64,000 nucleotides of DNA from Prado023 sp963818445 (lineage in GTDB: Bacteria > Actinomycetota > Actinomycetes > S36-B12 > CAIYMF01): positions 186,001 through 250,000 of the forward strand of contig CAWFSG010000001.1 in assembly GCA_963818445.1 (NCBI GenBank). The letters run 5' to 3'. The position numbers were made by a program, and so were the translations under genes. The notes beneath the pieces were generated by a model. It was not told where the DNA came from. It did not search any database and worked only from the letters and a program-made list of their open reading frames with translations. Positions 1 to 8,403 of this stretch are shown piece by piece (the first letter of the stretch is position 1; each line of letters opens with the position of its first letter).

Positions 1-1
1 C

Positions 2-313
2 GCGGACCCGATCCCGTACGTGTTCAGCGACATCGGGCAGCGCTCGCTGCTCGTCCTGGGTGCGACCGGGCACGGACGGGTGGTCTGGCGCGAGGGGGAG
101 CAGGGCATTGACCCGGGCTCCGAGGCCTGGACCGCCTTCACCCTCGATGAGCAGGACCGCCTGCTCGGGATGTGCACGTCCGGGCGCCCGCGGGACCTCG
201 CCCTCGCCCGGCGCGCGATGCTCGCCCACCCGAGGGGTACCCCACGCACGGATCCGGCCGCCCTGTCGGACCCGGGTTCGACCCCCGCGGCGATGTTCCC
301 CGGGGAGGGCTGA
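2..313 (+). CDS. FAD-dependent ferredoxin/rubredoxin reductase, C-terminal end (partial)
   Basis: The reading frame is open from the window edge and ends at TGA 311-313, so the gene starts upstream. The visible part has the pattern of the C-terminal reductase domain of class-I FAD/NAD ferredoxin reductases: a DPIPYVFSD opening, then a beta-rich stretch, then a terminal SGRPRDLALARR helix segment. These enzymes move electrons from NAD(P)H to a ferredoxin or rubredoxin, often for P450 or other oxygenases. The FAD and NAD folds lie outside the window, so the partner is unknown. A lycopene cyclase subunit starts 3 nt downstream, so the gene may be co-transcribed with carotenoid genes. The family call is inferred from the C-terminal domain alone. 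Confidence 0.6.
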   Translation, partial: ADPIPYVFSDIGQRSLLVLGATGHGRVVWREGEQGIDPGSEAWTAFTLDEQDRLLGMCTSGRPRDLALARRAMLAHPRGTPRTDPAALSDPGSTPAAMFPGEG

Positions 314-316
314 GGC

Positions 317-685
317 ATGGGGCAGTGGTCCTACCTGGCGGTGATGGCGTTCATCCTCCTGGGCGCGGGATGGCTCGAGGTGGGCCTGCGCACGCGCGTG
401 CTGCGGCGCTGGCGGCGGCTGCTGCTGTCGGTCATCCCGGTGGCCGTGGTCTTCGCGCTCTGGGACATCTACGCGATCGCCTCGGGCCACTGGTGGTTCG
501 ACGAGGCACTGATCACCGGGATCCGGCTGCCCGGTGACCTGCCCATCGACGAGGTGGTCTTCTTCGTCCTGGTGCCGGTTGCGGCCATCCTCACGCTCGA
601 GGCGGTGCGATCGGCGACGGGGCTTCCCGTGGGCGACGAGGCCGGCGACGACGCCGGCGACGACGCTGGGGGTGGGGCGACGTGA
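317..685 (+). CDS. crtYc: Lycopene cyclase, heterodimeric type, first subunit (CrtYc/CrtYe-like)
   Basis: This is a 122-residue membrane protein with three hydrophobic segments (about residues 5-20, 35-55 and 75-95). It carries the family motif around IDEVVFFVLVPVAAILTLEAVR, whose acidic residue followed by FF/PV is typical of the CrtYc/d, CrtYe/f and fungal CarRP cyclase domains. The charged GDEAGDDAGDDAG tail is low-complexity. The gene overlaps the second subunit by 4 nt (GTGA), the usual arrangement for this obligate heterodimer. The product cyclises the psi ends of lycopene to ionone rings. No lycopene elongase (crtEb) is visible, so a C40 beta-cyclase (CrtYc) is favoured over the C50 epsilon type (CrtYe), but sequence alone does not settle this. 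Confidence 0.8.
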   Translation: MGQWSYLAVMAFILLGAGWLEVGLRTRVLRRWRRLLLSVIPVAVVFALWDIYAIASGHWWFDEALITGIRLPGDLPIDEVVFFVLVPVAAILTLEAVRSATGLPVGDEAGDDAGDDAGGGAT

Positions 686-1116
686 CCTACACCCAGCTCG
701 CGGTTCTCGGCGTCCTCGCGGTGATCGTCTGGGACCTCTGGATCGTGCGAACGCGGCTGCTCACGCGGCGGGTGTTCTGGATGGCCTATCCGATCATCGT
801 CTTCTTCCAGCTGCTCACCAACGGTGTGCTCACCGGGTTCCGGATCGTGCGGTACTCGGGCGAGGCCATCATCGGCTCGACCACGCCGGAGGACTCCCCG
901 CCGCCCGCGTTCGGTGCCGGCCGGATCCTGTTCGCCCCGGTGGAGGACCTGATGTTCGGCTTCGCCCTCGTGATGCTCACCCTGACCCTGTGGGTGCTCT
1001 GGGGGCGACGTGGCATCCAGCGGGAACCGATGTCCGGCCCGCCCCTTCCGGTCCTCGTCCCGATGTTGGCCAGGGTCGGGGGACGCAAGCCCCTTGCGGG
1101 ACAGGCGCACCGGTGA
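682..1116 (+). CDS. crtYd: Lycopene cyclase, heterodimeric type, second subunit (CrtYd/CrtYf-like)
   Basis: This 144-residue membrane protein starts with GTG inside the stop of the preceding subunit. It has the second-subunit hallmarks: an early WDLWIVRTRLL segment, a GFRIVRY loop, a FGAGRILFAPVEDLMFGFALVML segment with the conserved PVED motif, and a basic C-terminal tail. Together with the upstream subunit it forms the integral-membrane lycopene cyclase. The 4-nt overlap implies translational coupling and 1:1 synthesis. The class (beta or epsilon ring) cannot be read from the sequence. Downstream, after a 53-nt gap, lies an unrelated lipoprotein gene. Confidence 0.8.
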   Translation: MTYTQLAVLGVLAVIVWDLWIVRTRLLTRRVFWMAYPIIVFFQLLTNGVLTGFRIVRYSGEAIIGSTTPEDSPPPAFGAGRILFAPVEDLMFGFALVMLTLTLWVLWGRRGIQREPMSGPPLPVLVPMLARVGGRKPLAGQAHR

Positions 1117-1169
1117 TGCGCTGGAGGTGAGGGACGTGCGGGCCGTGCGTCCCGGGTCGGAGGTGCGCG

Positions 1170-3167
1170 ATGTGGGCGCGTGCATGGATCGGGATGGCCC
1201 TGGGCGCGGTGCTCGTGGCCGGATGCGCCGGCGGATCCGATGGCTCGGCAGCGCAGTGGCCCGAGGGCAGGTCAGCGGCCCTGGTGCCCAGTGGGCTGAC
1301 CCTGGCTGGCGGGACCGGCGAGGGTGACGTCGCTGTCGACGGTGCCGGGATGGTGTGGGTGGACGGCCCCTGGCAGGTGGCCCGGGTGGACCCCGCAACG
1401 GGGGTGGCAACCATCTGGGATGCCGCCGACGACCTGGCGTTCACCTCGGTGCGGCGCCTGGCCCCGGCCCAGCCGGCCGGGGTGTGGCTCGACAGCGGTG
1501 ACCGGGTCAGGCTGTTCGACGGCGAGCGGTTCCTGGTCGACATCGCGGTGCCGGCGCAGTACGCCGACGGTCCCGACGGGCAGGGGCCCGAGGGCGAGGT
1601 CCTGCAGGTCGGGGACGAGCTGTGGGCCAGTGGCACCGGTGGCGTGGGTCGGTGGGCTGACGGGTCCTGGTCGTCGGTCGGGATGGAGCAGCTGGCCACG
1701 GCCGGGCCGTTGGCGCGGGACTCCCAGGGGGCGGTCTGGGCAGGTGGCGTGAGCGTGGTCGACGGCGTCGAGCACAACACGGTCGTGCGCTTCGACGGGA
1801 CGGCGTGGACGACCCCGGGCGACGCCGACCTGGCCCCGACGGGCGGGATCGCTGACATCGCCGCGGATCCCTCGGGCGGGGTGTGGGTGGCCAGCACCCA
1901 GAACGGGCCCTCCACCGAGCAGCACGGTGTCTATCGCTTCGACGGGAGCACCTGGAGCAAGGTCGGCCCGGGCGGGTATGCCTTCGACATGGCGGTGACC
2001 ACGGCCGGCGAGCTGTGGGCGCTGGCGGGCTCCGGCAACGGGATCGACCCCAGTGGGGACGTGCGCGTGGCCCGGCTCGCGGCCGACGGGACGTGGGAGG
2101 CGTTCGGGTCCGACGAGGGCGCCCCCGAGGGCAGTGAGGGCTTCTGGCCGTCCCTCGCCGTCGGCGGGGACACGGTCATCGTGAGCACCTTCACGGGGCT
2201 GGGGCGAAGTGCGGGCGACCGGTTCGTCACGCTGTGGGAGGACCCGACGGCCGTGCTGCAGCCGTCGTTCGAGGTCGCCTTCGGGCAGGTCCCCGATGCC
2301 GTGATCGCCGTCAGCGCTGACGAGGTCTGGCTCCCGGCCGCGACCGAGGTCGGTGGTTCGCCGTGGCTCGCCCCCGCGACGGCCCTCTCGCGGTACCGGG
2401 ACGGGGCCTGGGAGGCCATCGGACCGCAGGTCCGGGGTGACACCGCTGATCCGGCCGTGATGGCCACGGACGGCGCCATCTGGCAGGCGACCGCTCAGGG
2501 ACTCGTGCGGATCGAGGGTGACGGCTGGTCGGTGGTCGCCAACGACATCGGCGGCGACATCCGGAGCTCGCTGGCCGCCGGCGACGATGGGTCGGTATGG
2601 ACGATCCTCGACGGTGACGTCGTCCAGGTCCGGCCCGACGGGTCGCGCACCTCGATCGGGCGTCCCCCGGGCAGCACGCCGTTGTTCGCGGGGGCGCCGC
2701 TGGCGGCAGGGCCGGGCGTGGTCTGGACGGCCGACGCGGATCCCAAGCGCGGACTGGCGCGACTCCATCGGTGGGACGGCCAGTGGTCGCAGGTGAGCGT
2801 CCCCGAGCCCTTCTCCTGGGCGTCCCAGCTCCTCGTCGCTGCGGATGCAGCGATCTGGGCGACTCTGGACGCGGAGGATGCGGGCCAGGCCCTCGCCCGG
2901 TACGCCGATGGCGGGTGGACCGTCGATCGGGGGGTGTCGCGTGGGCTGGCGCAGACCCCGGTGGGCGACGTCTGCGCGATCCGGGATCTGGGGGTGTCCT
3001 GCTACGACGAGGTTGGCCTCGCCGCGGGAACACCGGTGACCACAGTCCCCCTGGACGTCAAGGCGCTGAGCATCGCCCCCGACGGCGCTGCCTGGGTGCT
3101 CGGAGAGCAGGTGGCCCGGCTCCCGGTGGGCTCGACGGGCACGGGCGGGCTGAGCAGGGCGGGCTGA
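1170..3167 (+). CDS. Predicted lipoprotein with beta-propeller-like repeats
   Basis: The protein has 665 residues. The ATG at 1170 follows a GGAGGT site. The N-terminus is a type II signal peptide with lipobox LVAGC, so Cys19 would be lipid-modified and the protein anchored outside the membrane. The rest consists of repeated blocks of about 40-50 residues with WVxxDG, W(S/T)xVGxxG and V(A/W)xxxDGxxW patterns. These resemble the two-component-regulator propeller or NHL-type blades found in sensor ectodomains. No kinase, transmembrane helix or enzymatic motif follows, so this may be a stand-alone binding or scaffold protein. It converges with crtB (7-nt gap). Fold and location are inferred; the ligand is unknown. 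Confidence 0.7.
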   Translation: MWARAWIGMALGAVLVAGCAGGSDGSAAQWPEGRSAALVPSGLTLAGGTGEGDVAVDGAGMVWVDGPWQVARVDPATGVATIWDAADDLAFTSVRRLAPAQPAGVWLDSGDRVRLFDGERFLVDIAVPAQYADGPDGQGPEGEVLQVGDELWASGTGGVGRWADGSWSSVGMEQLATAGPLARDSQGAVWAGGVSVVDGVEHNTVVRFDGTAWTTPGDADLAPTGGIADIAADPSGGVWVASTQNGPSTEQHGVYRFDGSTWSKVGPGGYAFDMAVTTAGELWALAGSGNGIDPSGDVRVARLAADGTWEAFGSDEGAPEGSEGFWPSLAVGGDTVIVSTFTGLGRSAGDRFVTLWEDPTAVLQPSFEVAFGQVPDAVIAVSADEVWLPAATEVGGSPWLAPATALSRYRDGAWEAIGPQVRGDTADPAVMATDGAIWQATAQGLVRIEGDGWSVVANDIGGDIRSSLAAGDDGSVWTILDGDVVQVRPDGSRTSIGRPPGSTPLFAGAPLAAGPGVVWTADADPKRGLARLHRWDGQWSQVSVPEPFSWASQLLVAADAAIWATLDAEDAGQALARYADGGWTVDRGVSRGLAQTPVGDVCAIRDLGVSCYDEVGLAAGTPVTTVPLDVKALSIAPDGAAWVLGEQVARLPVGSTGTGGLSRAG

Positions 3168-3174
3168 GCAGGAC

Positions 3175-4104
3175 TCAGGCGACGCGACGACGGGCGCGGC
3201 GCGCCTCGCGCCAGGCCGCCCCGGCCACCCGCAGTCGGCGGCCGTTGCCCACCGTCGCCCGGCGGTCGAACACCTGGTAGTCGATCTCCTCGACGGCGTC
3301 GACGATCCCGCAGTACAACTCGCTGGCGGCCTCGATGCAGGGCTGGGCCTCGGGCCGCAGCAGGGCGATCCCGGGCTCGGCCCGTGCCTGGAGCTGGCGC
3401 ACGCGGCGGACCTGGAACTCCAGCGCGAGGCGGATCTGCGGGGTCAGCACCCGACGCTCCAGGTCCGCGCGGGTGACGGCGAAGCGCTCGAGCTCGTCGA
3501 GGGGGAGGTAGACCCGGCCGCGCTCGAGGTCCTCGCCGACGTCGCGGATGAAGTTGGCCAGCTGGAACGCGACCCCCAGGTCGTCGGCTCGGTCCAGCGC
3601 CTCGGGCAGGTCGGCGGGATCTGTGGCACCGAGGACGTGCACCATCTCCCTGCCGATCACCGCGGCCGAGCCGTGCACGTAGACCGCGAGGTCGGCGAAG
3701 GTCGGGTACTCGGTGACGGTCAGGTCCATCCGCATCGAGGTCAGGAAGTCGGCGAAGTGCTCGTGCGGGATCGCGAACCGCATCGCGGTGTCGACCAGGG
3801 CGCGGGCGATCGGGTCCTCGGAGTGTCCGCGGGCCAGGTCGGCCAGCACCTGGTCGCCCCAGCGGGCGAGCTCGTCGGCTCGTTGCGCCGGGGTCAGGGT
3901 CGAGTCGAGGTCGTCGACGATCTCGTCGGCGTAGCGGGCGAAGCCGTAGAGCGCGTGGACGAACGGGCGCTTGCCCGGGGGGAGCAGCCGGGTGGCGAGG
4001 TAGTAGGTGCGGCCGTGGTGGGCGTGCAGCTCCCGGCAGGCCTCGTAGGCCGCCCGCATCTGCGGATCGGTGACCCCTGCGGCATCCAGTTCTCGCCGTG
4101 ACAT
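3175..4104 (-). CDS. crtB: Phytoene/squalene synthase family, phytoene synthase
   Basis: CrtB condenses two geranylgeranyl diphosphates to phytoene, the first committed carotenoid step. The chosen start (ATG at 4104, 309 residues) follows a GGGAGGAT ribosome site; a longer frame upstream would overlap the divergent gene. Both aspartate-rich motifs are present: YADEIVDD early in the chain and ANFIRDVGEDLERGR in the middle, plus the family YCxxxA-like segment (ELYCGIVDAVEEIDYQVF) near the C-terminus. Length is normal for CrtB. A dehydrosqualene synthase (CrtM/HpnD) is the alternative, but the nearby crtE, crtI and lycopene cyclase make phytoene the likely product. Confidence 0.9.
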   Translation of the reverse strand: MSRRELDAAGVTDPQMRAAYEACRELHAHHGRTYYLATRLLPPGKRPFVHALYGFARYADEIVDDLDSTLTPAQRADELARWGDQVLADLARGHSEDPIARALVDTAMRFAIPHEHFADFLTSMRMDLTVTEYPTFADLAVYVHGSAAVIGREMVHVLGATDPADLPEALDRADDLGVAFQLANFIRDVGEDLERGRVYLPLDELERFAVTRADLERRVLTPQIRLALEFQVRRVRQLQARAEPGIALLRPEAQPCIEAASELYCGIVDAVEEIDYQVFDRRATVGNGRRLRVAGAAWREARRARRRVA

Positions 4105-4162
4105 GGGCACATCCTCCCATCTGGCCGCCGACCCGGACCCGCGCATGTGCGATGCTCTCGTC

Positions 4163-4606
4163 GTGAGCATGCGCATGCGGCTGGCCGCCGCACTGATCGG
4201 CGTGGTGGCCGTCTCCGGATGTGCCGGCACTGCCGCTGACACCGCCGCCGGCGAGGCTGGCGGGTGGAGCGCGCAGGCGGCGGTCTCCCAGTACGCGGAC
4301 CTCGCGCCGGCCGAGCCCACCACCGACCTGACGACCATGACGGTCGAGCAGCTGCCCCCCGAGGGGATCGAGACCCTCGAGCTGATCGCCTCCGACGGGC
4401 CATTCCCCTACGACAAGGACGGGGCCACCTTCAGCAACCGCGAGGGGATCCTTCCCCAGCAGCCGAAGGGCTTCTACGCTGAGTACACAGTCATCACCCC
4501 GGGGTCCGACGATCGTGGAGCGCGCCGGATCGTCGGCGGGGATGACGGCTCCCGCTTCTACACCTCCGATCACTACTCGAGCTTCCGAGAGGTCGTGTCC
4601 GGATGA
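4163..4606 (+). CDS. Lipid-anchored guanyl-specific ribonuclease (barnase/RNase Sa family)
   Basis: The 147-residue protein starts at GTG 4163. It has a lipoprotein signal ending in VSGC (Cys20), a linker, and then a microbial guanyl-RNase domain. The domain shows FPYDKDGATFSNREGILP, GFYAEYTV, PGSDDRGARRIVGG and FYTSDHYSSF. By family comparison the catalytic residues are Glu107, Arg118, Arg121/122 and His137, all present, so an active RNase is expected. The next gene is a barstar-like inhibitor starting inside this stop codon (ATGA). Secreted RNases are usually free; here the lipobox predicts a membrane-tethered one. A GATGCT -10-like hexamer lies 6 nt before GTG, suggesting a leaderless transcript. 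Confidence 0.87.
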   Translation: MSMRMRLAAALIGVVAVSGCAGTAADTAAGEAGGWSAQAAVSQYADLAPAEPTTDLTTMTVEQLPPEGIETLELIASDGPFPYDKDGATFSNREGILPQQPKGFYAEYTVITPGSDDRGARRIVGGDDGSRFYTSDHYSSFREVVSG

Positions 4607-5079
4607 GCAATCGGATCGCACTGTGGCGTGACGCACCCGACGCCGACGCCGCCGCAGAGCTCGCCGCCCTGCTCGACTGGGCCTCAGTGCTCATCGACGT
4701 GAGCGACGGGGGAGGTCGCGCGGCCTTCTTCGAGGCGTGCGCGGCCGGGTTCGGCTTCCCGGACTACTTCGGGCACAACTGGGATGCGTTCGAGGAGTGC
4801 CTGGAGTCACAGGAGTTCGACGAGGTCGAGGACCTCGACGACGCGGACGGCCTGCTCATCCTGTGGTCCGGGTGGGGCGACATGGCCGAGTCCGAGCCCG
4901 AGCAGTTCGCCATCGCCATCGACGTCTTCCGCGACATCCTGGCCGCGTGGGAGGAGTCCGACCTGGCCGCACGAGTCGTCCTCATCGGTGAGGGACCGCA
5001 GCTCTCGCTGGGGCAGCACCGCAGCGCACGCGAGGTGTTCGTCGACGAGGACTACGAGATCGAGGAGCCCGTCGGCTGA
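4603..5079 (+). CDS. Barstar family ribonuclease inhibitor
   Basis: This 158-residue acidic cytoplasmic protein contains the barstar core: AAFFEACAAGFGFPDYFG, then HNWDAFEECL, then a hydrophobic strand (GLLILWSGWGDM). It is longer than Bacillus barstar (about 90 residues) and matches the larger actinobacterial type. The acidic residues after NWDA correspond to the barnase-contact helix. It overlaps the upstream RNase by 4 nt (ATGA), so toxin and inhibitor are co-translated. Its presumed job is to neutralise the RNase before export. The last 28 nt overlap the 3' end of the convergent mannosyltransferase gene. Confidence 0.87.
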   Translation: MSNRIALWRDAPDADAAAELAALLDWASVLIDVSDGGGRAAFFEACAAGFGFPDYFGHNWDAFEECLESQEFDEVEDLDDADGLLILWSGWGDMAESEPEQFAIAIDVFRDILAAWEESDLAARVVLIGEGPQLSLGQHRSAREVFVDEDYEIEEPVG

Positions 5080-6617
5080 ACCACCAGGGCGCCGGCACGT
5101 CGCCGCGCCTCGGTGGTCCGTGGACGTATCCCGCGGTCGACCGGGTCCCCGACGATGAGTCGCCGCTCGCCGGGGCTCGACACCAGCACGACGCCCACCA
5201 TCGCCAGCGCGAAGACTGCGGCCAGGCCGTCCCGGAAGAAGTCCACGAGGGTGTCCGCGGTGGCGTTGGACTCGACCATCCCGTGGACGACGAGGATCGT
5301 CGAGACGATCATCGCGGCACGCAGCTGGGTCCCGGTGAGCCCGGTGGCCGCAAGCAGGGGGAGCGCCCAGAGCAGGTACCACGGCTGGACGACGGGGCCC
5401 AGCGCCACGATCGTCAGCAGGACCAGTGCGGCCCCGCGCACGGGGGATCGTCCCTCGGGTCGCAGCACCAGGTACAGGGCGATCGCCGCCCCGGCGACCA
5501 TCGCCACAGCCCGGAAGAAGCTCACCGCGCCGTCGACCGTGCCCAGGCCGATCCAGTCCAGGACGCTGCCGACGAGCATGCCGAGGGCCGTCGGCGGGGA
5601 CAGCCAGGTGCGCACAGTCCCGGGAGTGCTCAGGGAGGCGACCCAGCCCAGGCCCACCCCGACCGCCAGCGACAGCACGGCGAACACGGCCAGCACGATC
5701 ACCGAGGACCGGACCCAGGCCCAGATCCGCTGCAGCCAGGTCGCGCGTGTGCCCGCCCAGATCAGGCCGGCGAACGGCAGGACCACCAGGGCGATCGGCT
5801 TCACGCCGCCCGCCAGGCCGATCAGGATGATCCCGACGATCGGATGCCGCTCCACCGCGAGGGCCAGGCCGGCCACCATCAGGCCGACCATGAGGGCGTC
5901 GTTGTGCGCCCCGGCGACGAAGTGCATCAGGACCAGTGGGTTGAGCAGAGCCAGCCAGACGGCCTTGGGCGGGTCGATCCCGTGCGCATGGGCCAGGCGC
6001 GGCAGGTAGACGATCAGCAGGGCGACGCCGGTCAGCGCGATCAACCGGAACAGCAGGGCGCCCACGAACGCGTGGGTTCCAGCCACTGCGGCCACGCCCT
6101 GCTGGAGGATCAGGAAGGCCGGCCCGTACGGGGTGGGTGACTCGGCCCAGAGTGGGTCAGCTCCGGTCAGGAACCACCCGGGCAGCGCGGAGACCCCGTT
6201 CTCGTAGGGATTGAGCCCGGCGAGCACCAGCTGGCCCTGCGCGAAGTAGGAGTACGCGTCGCGGCTGAAGAGGGGCGGCATCAGCAGCAGGGGTGCGATC
6301 CAGATCGCGAGGATGAGCACGAGTCGGCGATCGTCGCGTTCGAGGTCGTCGAGCACGTCGTGTCCCAGCACGAGCCACGTCTGCAGCAGCAGGGCCACCC
6401 CCGCGAACACCGCAATGCGCGACAGCGCCTCCCCAGCCGTCGTGGAGCGCAGGGTGCTCACGATTCCGACGTCGATCAGGGGGGAGTTCGCCGGAAGCCA
6501 CCCCACGCCCAGGGCGCCGAGGGCAACCAGGGAGCTGCCCAACAGCCCGGGCAGTGCGTAGTGCGCAGCCATCGCCCGGTCGATCCGGGATTGCGAGGTA
6601 CGCGCAGGCGCCGCCAT
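5052..6617 (-). CDS. MptA/MptB-type polyprenol-phosphomannose alpha-1,6-mannosyltransferase
   Basis: This is a 521-residue polytopic GT-C-fold membrane protein with about 12-13 hydrophobic segments. The first large extracytoplasmic loop has PLFSRDAYSYFAQG, followed by LAGLNPYENGVSALPG and TPYGPAFL. This matches the MptA/MptB family of mycobacteria and corynebacteria, which extend the mannan backbone of lipomannan using polyprenyl-phosphomannose. Whether it acts early (MptB) or late (MptA) cannot be told, so no symbol is given. The start at ATG 6617 lies 6 nt after TACCCT, consistent with a leaderless mRNA. The 3' end overlaps the barstar gene by 28 nt on the opposite strand. Confidence 0.78.
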   Translation of the reverse strand: MAAPARTSQSRIDRAMAAHYALPGLLGSSLVALGALGVGWLPANSPLIDVGIVSTLRSTTAGEALSRIAVFAGVALLLQTWLVLGHDVLDDLERDDRRLVLILAIWIAPLLLMPPLFSRDAYSYFAQGQLVLAGLNPYENGVSALPGWFLTGADPLWAESPTPYGPAFLILQQGVAAVAGTHAFVGALLFRLIALTGVALLIVYLPRLAHAHGIDPPKAVWLALLNPLVLMHFVAGAHNDALMVGLMVAGLALAVERHPIVGIILIGLAGGVKPIALVVLPFAGLIWAGTRATWLQRIWAWVRSSVIVLAVFAVLSLAVGVGLGWVASLSTPGTVRTWLSPPTALGMLVGSVLDWIGLGTVDGAVSFFRAVAMVAGAAIALYLVLRPEGRSPVRGAALVLLTIVALGPVVQPWYLLWALPLLAATGLTGTQLRAAMIVSTILVVHGMVESNATADTLVDFFRDGLAAVFALAMVGVVLVSSPGERRLIVGDPVDRGIRPRTTEARRRAGALVVQPTGSSIS

Positions 6618-6623
6618 GCTGGC

Positions 6624-6629
6624 AGGGTA
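6624..6629 (-). promoter_or_regulatory. Putative -10 of a leaderless promoter (mannosyltransferase gene)
   Basis: Read on the minus strand the hexamer is TACCCT, ending 6 nt before the ATG of the mannosyltransferase gene. No Shine-Dalgarno sequence fits between it and the start. The spacing matches the leaderless actinobacterial pattern seen at several other genes here. This is an inference from sequence. Confidence 0.4.
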
Positions 6630-6756
6630 CTGCGGCTACTCCAGTGGTGGTTCCCGATGGTCCTGCTGGGTCAGCCCGCTGGGCAGGTGCAGGACACGGG
6701 CCGCCCATGCACTGCACCCACCGGCCTCGAGGACCACGACCACCTTCGACGGCCAG

Positions 6757-8269
6757 CTAGCGCGAGAGCGAGCGCGGCAGTGGACCGACGATGCGCTCGG
6801 CGGCGATCCGCCCGGAGATCAGGACCATCGGGACGCCCACGCCCGGCTGCGTCCCGGACCCGGTGAACACCACGTTCTCGCCCCACCGGTTGCCGGGGCG
6901 GAACGGCCCGGTCTGGACGAAGGAGTGCGCCGAGGCGAACGGAGAGCCGCGCTCCATGCCCTGCTCGGCCCAATCCAGCGGCGTGGTCAGGTGCTCGATC
7001 TCGATCGCGTCCCCGAAGCCGACGTACCCGCGCTCCTCGAGCACCGAGACCATGTGGTCGCGGTAGCGCGGCGCCTCGATCGTCCAGTCGATGGGTGCGT
7101 CGAGGTTCGGGGTCGGGAACAGCACGTAGTACGACTGCTTGCCGTCGGGGGCCAGCGACGGGTCGGACCGCGTCGGGTTGGTCAGGAACAGGCTGGGATC
7201 GGCCATCAGCCGGCCGCGGTCGATGAGGTCGGTGAACACGCCCTCCCAGGACCGGCCGAAGTGGATGTTGTGGTGGGCGATCTTCGAGTAGGTCGCCGAG
7301 GACCCCGCCAGCAGCACCGCGCAGCTCGGGGAGTACGTCAGCCGTCGGACGTTCCACGGCTCGAGGCCGAGCAGGTCGCGGTAGGCGACCGGGCAGGTCC
7401 GGGTTGAGCACGACGACGTCCGCCGGGATCCGCTCGCCGTCGGTGGTGATGACAGCCGAGGCGCGCGACCCGTCGTGCTCGACCGAGGCGACGGTCGTCG
7501 AGTAGCGGATCGTCACGCCGTGCTTCTCAGCGGCGGCGGCCATCGCGGCCGGCACCGCGTGCATCCCGCCCTTGGGGAAGAACACCCCGGCCACGGAGTC
7601 CATGTACGCGATGACCGAGTAGATGGACAGGGCGTCGTGCGGGCTCATCCCGGCGTACATCGCCTGGAAGGAGAAGACCCGCTGGGTGCGGGGGTCGCGC
7701 AGGTAGTCGTTGGCCTTGGGCGCCATGCGGCGGAACCCGCCGATCGCGACGAGCCGGGCCAGGTTCGGGGTCAGCAGGTCGAACGGGCTGTCGATGTTGC
7801 GGTCGATGAAGTCGGCCATCTCGAGTTCGTAGAGTTCGGTCGCGAAGTCGATGTAGCGGCGGTACCCGGCGGCCTCGTCCGGGCCGATCACCTCGGCGAT
7901 CTCGTCAGCCATCGCATCGACATCGGAGTGCACGTCGAGCTGTGAGCCATCGGGGAAGTAGGTCCGGTACACCGGGCTCACGGGTGCCAGCTCGAGCCAG
8001 TCGGACATCTCCTCGCCGACGCACGCGAACGCGTCCTCGATCAGACCCGGCATCGTCAGGACGGTGGGACCGGTGTCGAAGCGGTAGCCCGAGTCCTCGA
8101 TGAGCCCCGCGCGCCCGCCCGGCACGGCCTCGCGCTCGAGGATCGTGACGTTCCGGCCGGCGCCGGCCAATCGCAGTGCGGCGCTCAGGCCGCCCAGGCC
8201 CGCGCCGACGATGACGACGTCGTCCGTCGGGCCGACCACGGGTCCGGCATGGGTCAGGGGAAGTCTCAT
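6757..8269 (-). CDS. crtI: Phytoene desaturase, frame interrupted near 7389
   Basis: CrtI desaturates phytoene to lycopene using FAD. The first part (from ATG 8269) has the dinucleotide motif VVIVGAGLGGLSAALRLAGAG and RFDTGPTVLTMP. At about 7389-7390 the frame breaks inside NPDLP: the expected continuation VAYRDLLGLEPWNV lies in the next frame and reads through to TAG at 6757. That segment includes the C-terminal FAD-binding stretch GSGTQPGVGVPMVLISGR. Dropping one base from the doubled CC (GG on the coding strand) gives one ORF of 503 residues, normal for CrtI. Sequencing error is more likely than a pseudogene, because the downstream half keeps full conservation. TACGGT lies 6 nt before the ATG (leaderless). 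Confidence 0.85.
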
Positions 8270-8275
8270 GGGACC

Positions 8276-8281
8276 ACCGTA
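8276..8281 (-). promoter_or_regulatory. Putative -10 of a leaderless crtI promoter
   Basis: Minus-strand TACGGT, 6 nt before the crtI ATG at 8269, with no ribosome site between. The same hexamer is the predicted -10 of the SOS operon promoter at 20868-20873. Spacing and sequence fit a leaderless actinobacterial promoter; this is an inference. Confidence 0.5.
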
Positions 8282-8390
8282 GGCCCCCTGGGGGACCTCG
8301 GCGAATGGGCCATCGGGTCGGCCAGCCCGTTCGGTGGTGCCGGTGAGCCCACCCGATGGGCGTTTCGGCTCGTTGGTGGTCGCCGGGCCC

Positions 8391-8396
8391 TAGGCT
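8391..8396 (+). promoter_or_regulatory. Putative -10 of a leaderless crtE promoter
   Basis: TAGGCT ends 7 nt before the crtE ATG at 8404, and no purine-rich ribosome site is visible. A 9-bp inverted repeat (CCATCGGGT at 8310-8318 and its complement at 8351-8359) lies between the divergent crtI and crtE promoters and could be a regulator site. Confidence 0.4.
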
Positions 8397-8403
8397 GTGC
8401 TCC

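Noticed and set aside
469..1410. Long minus-strand open frame opposite the lycopene cyclase genes
   Set aside because: Composition is Arg/Pro/His-rich with no family motif; it is a shadow of genes with clear homology on the plus strand.
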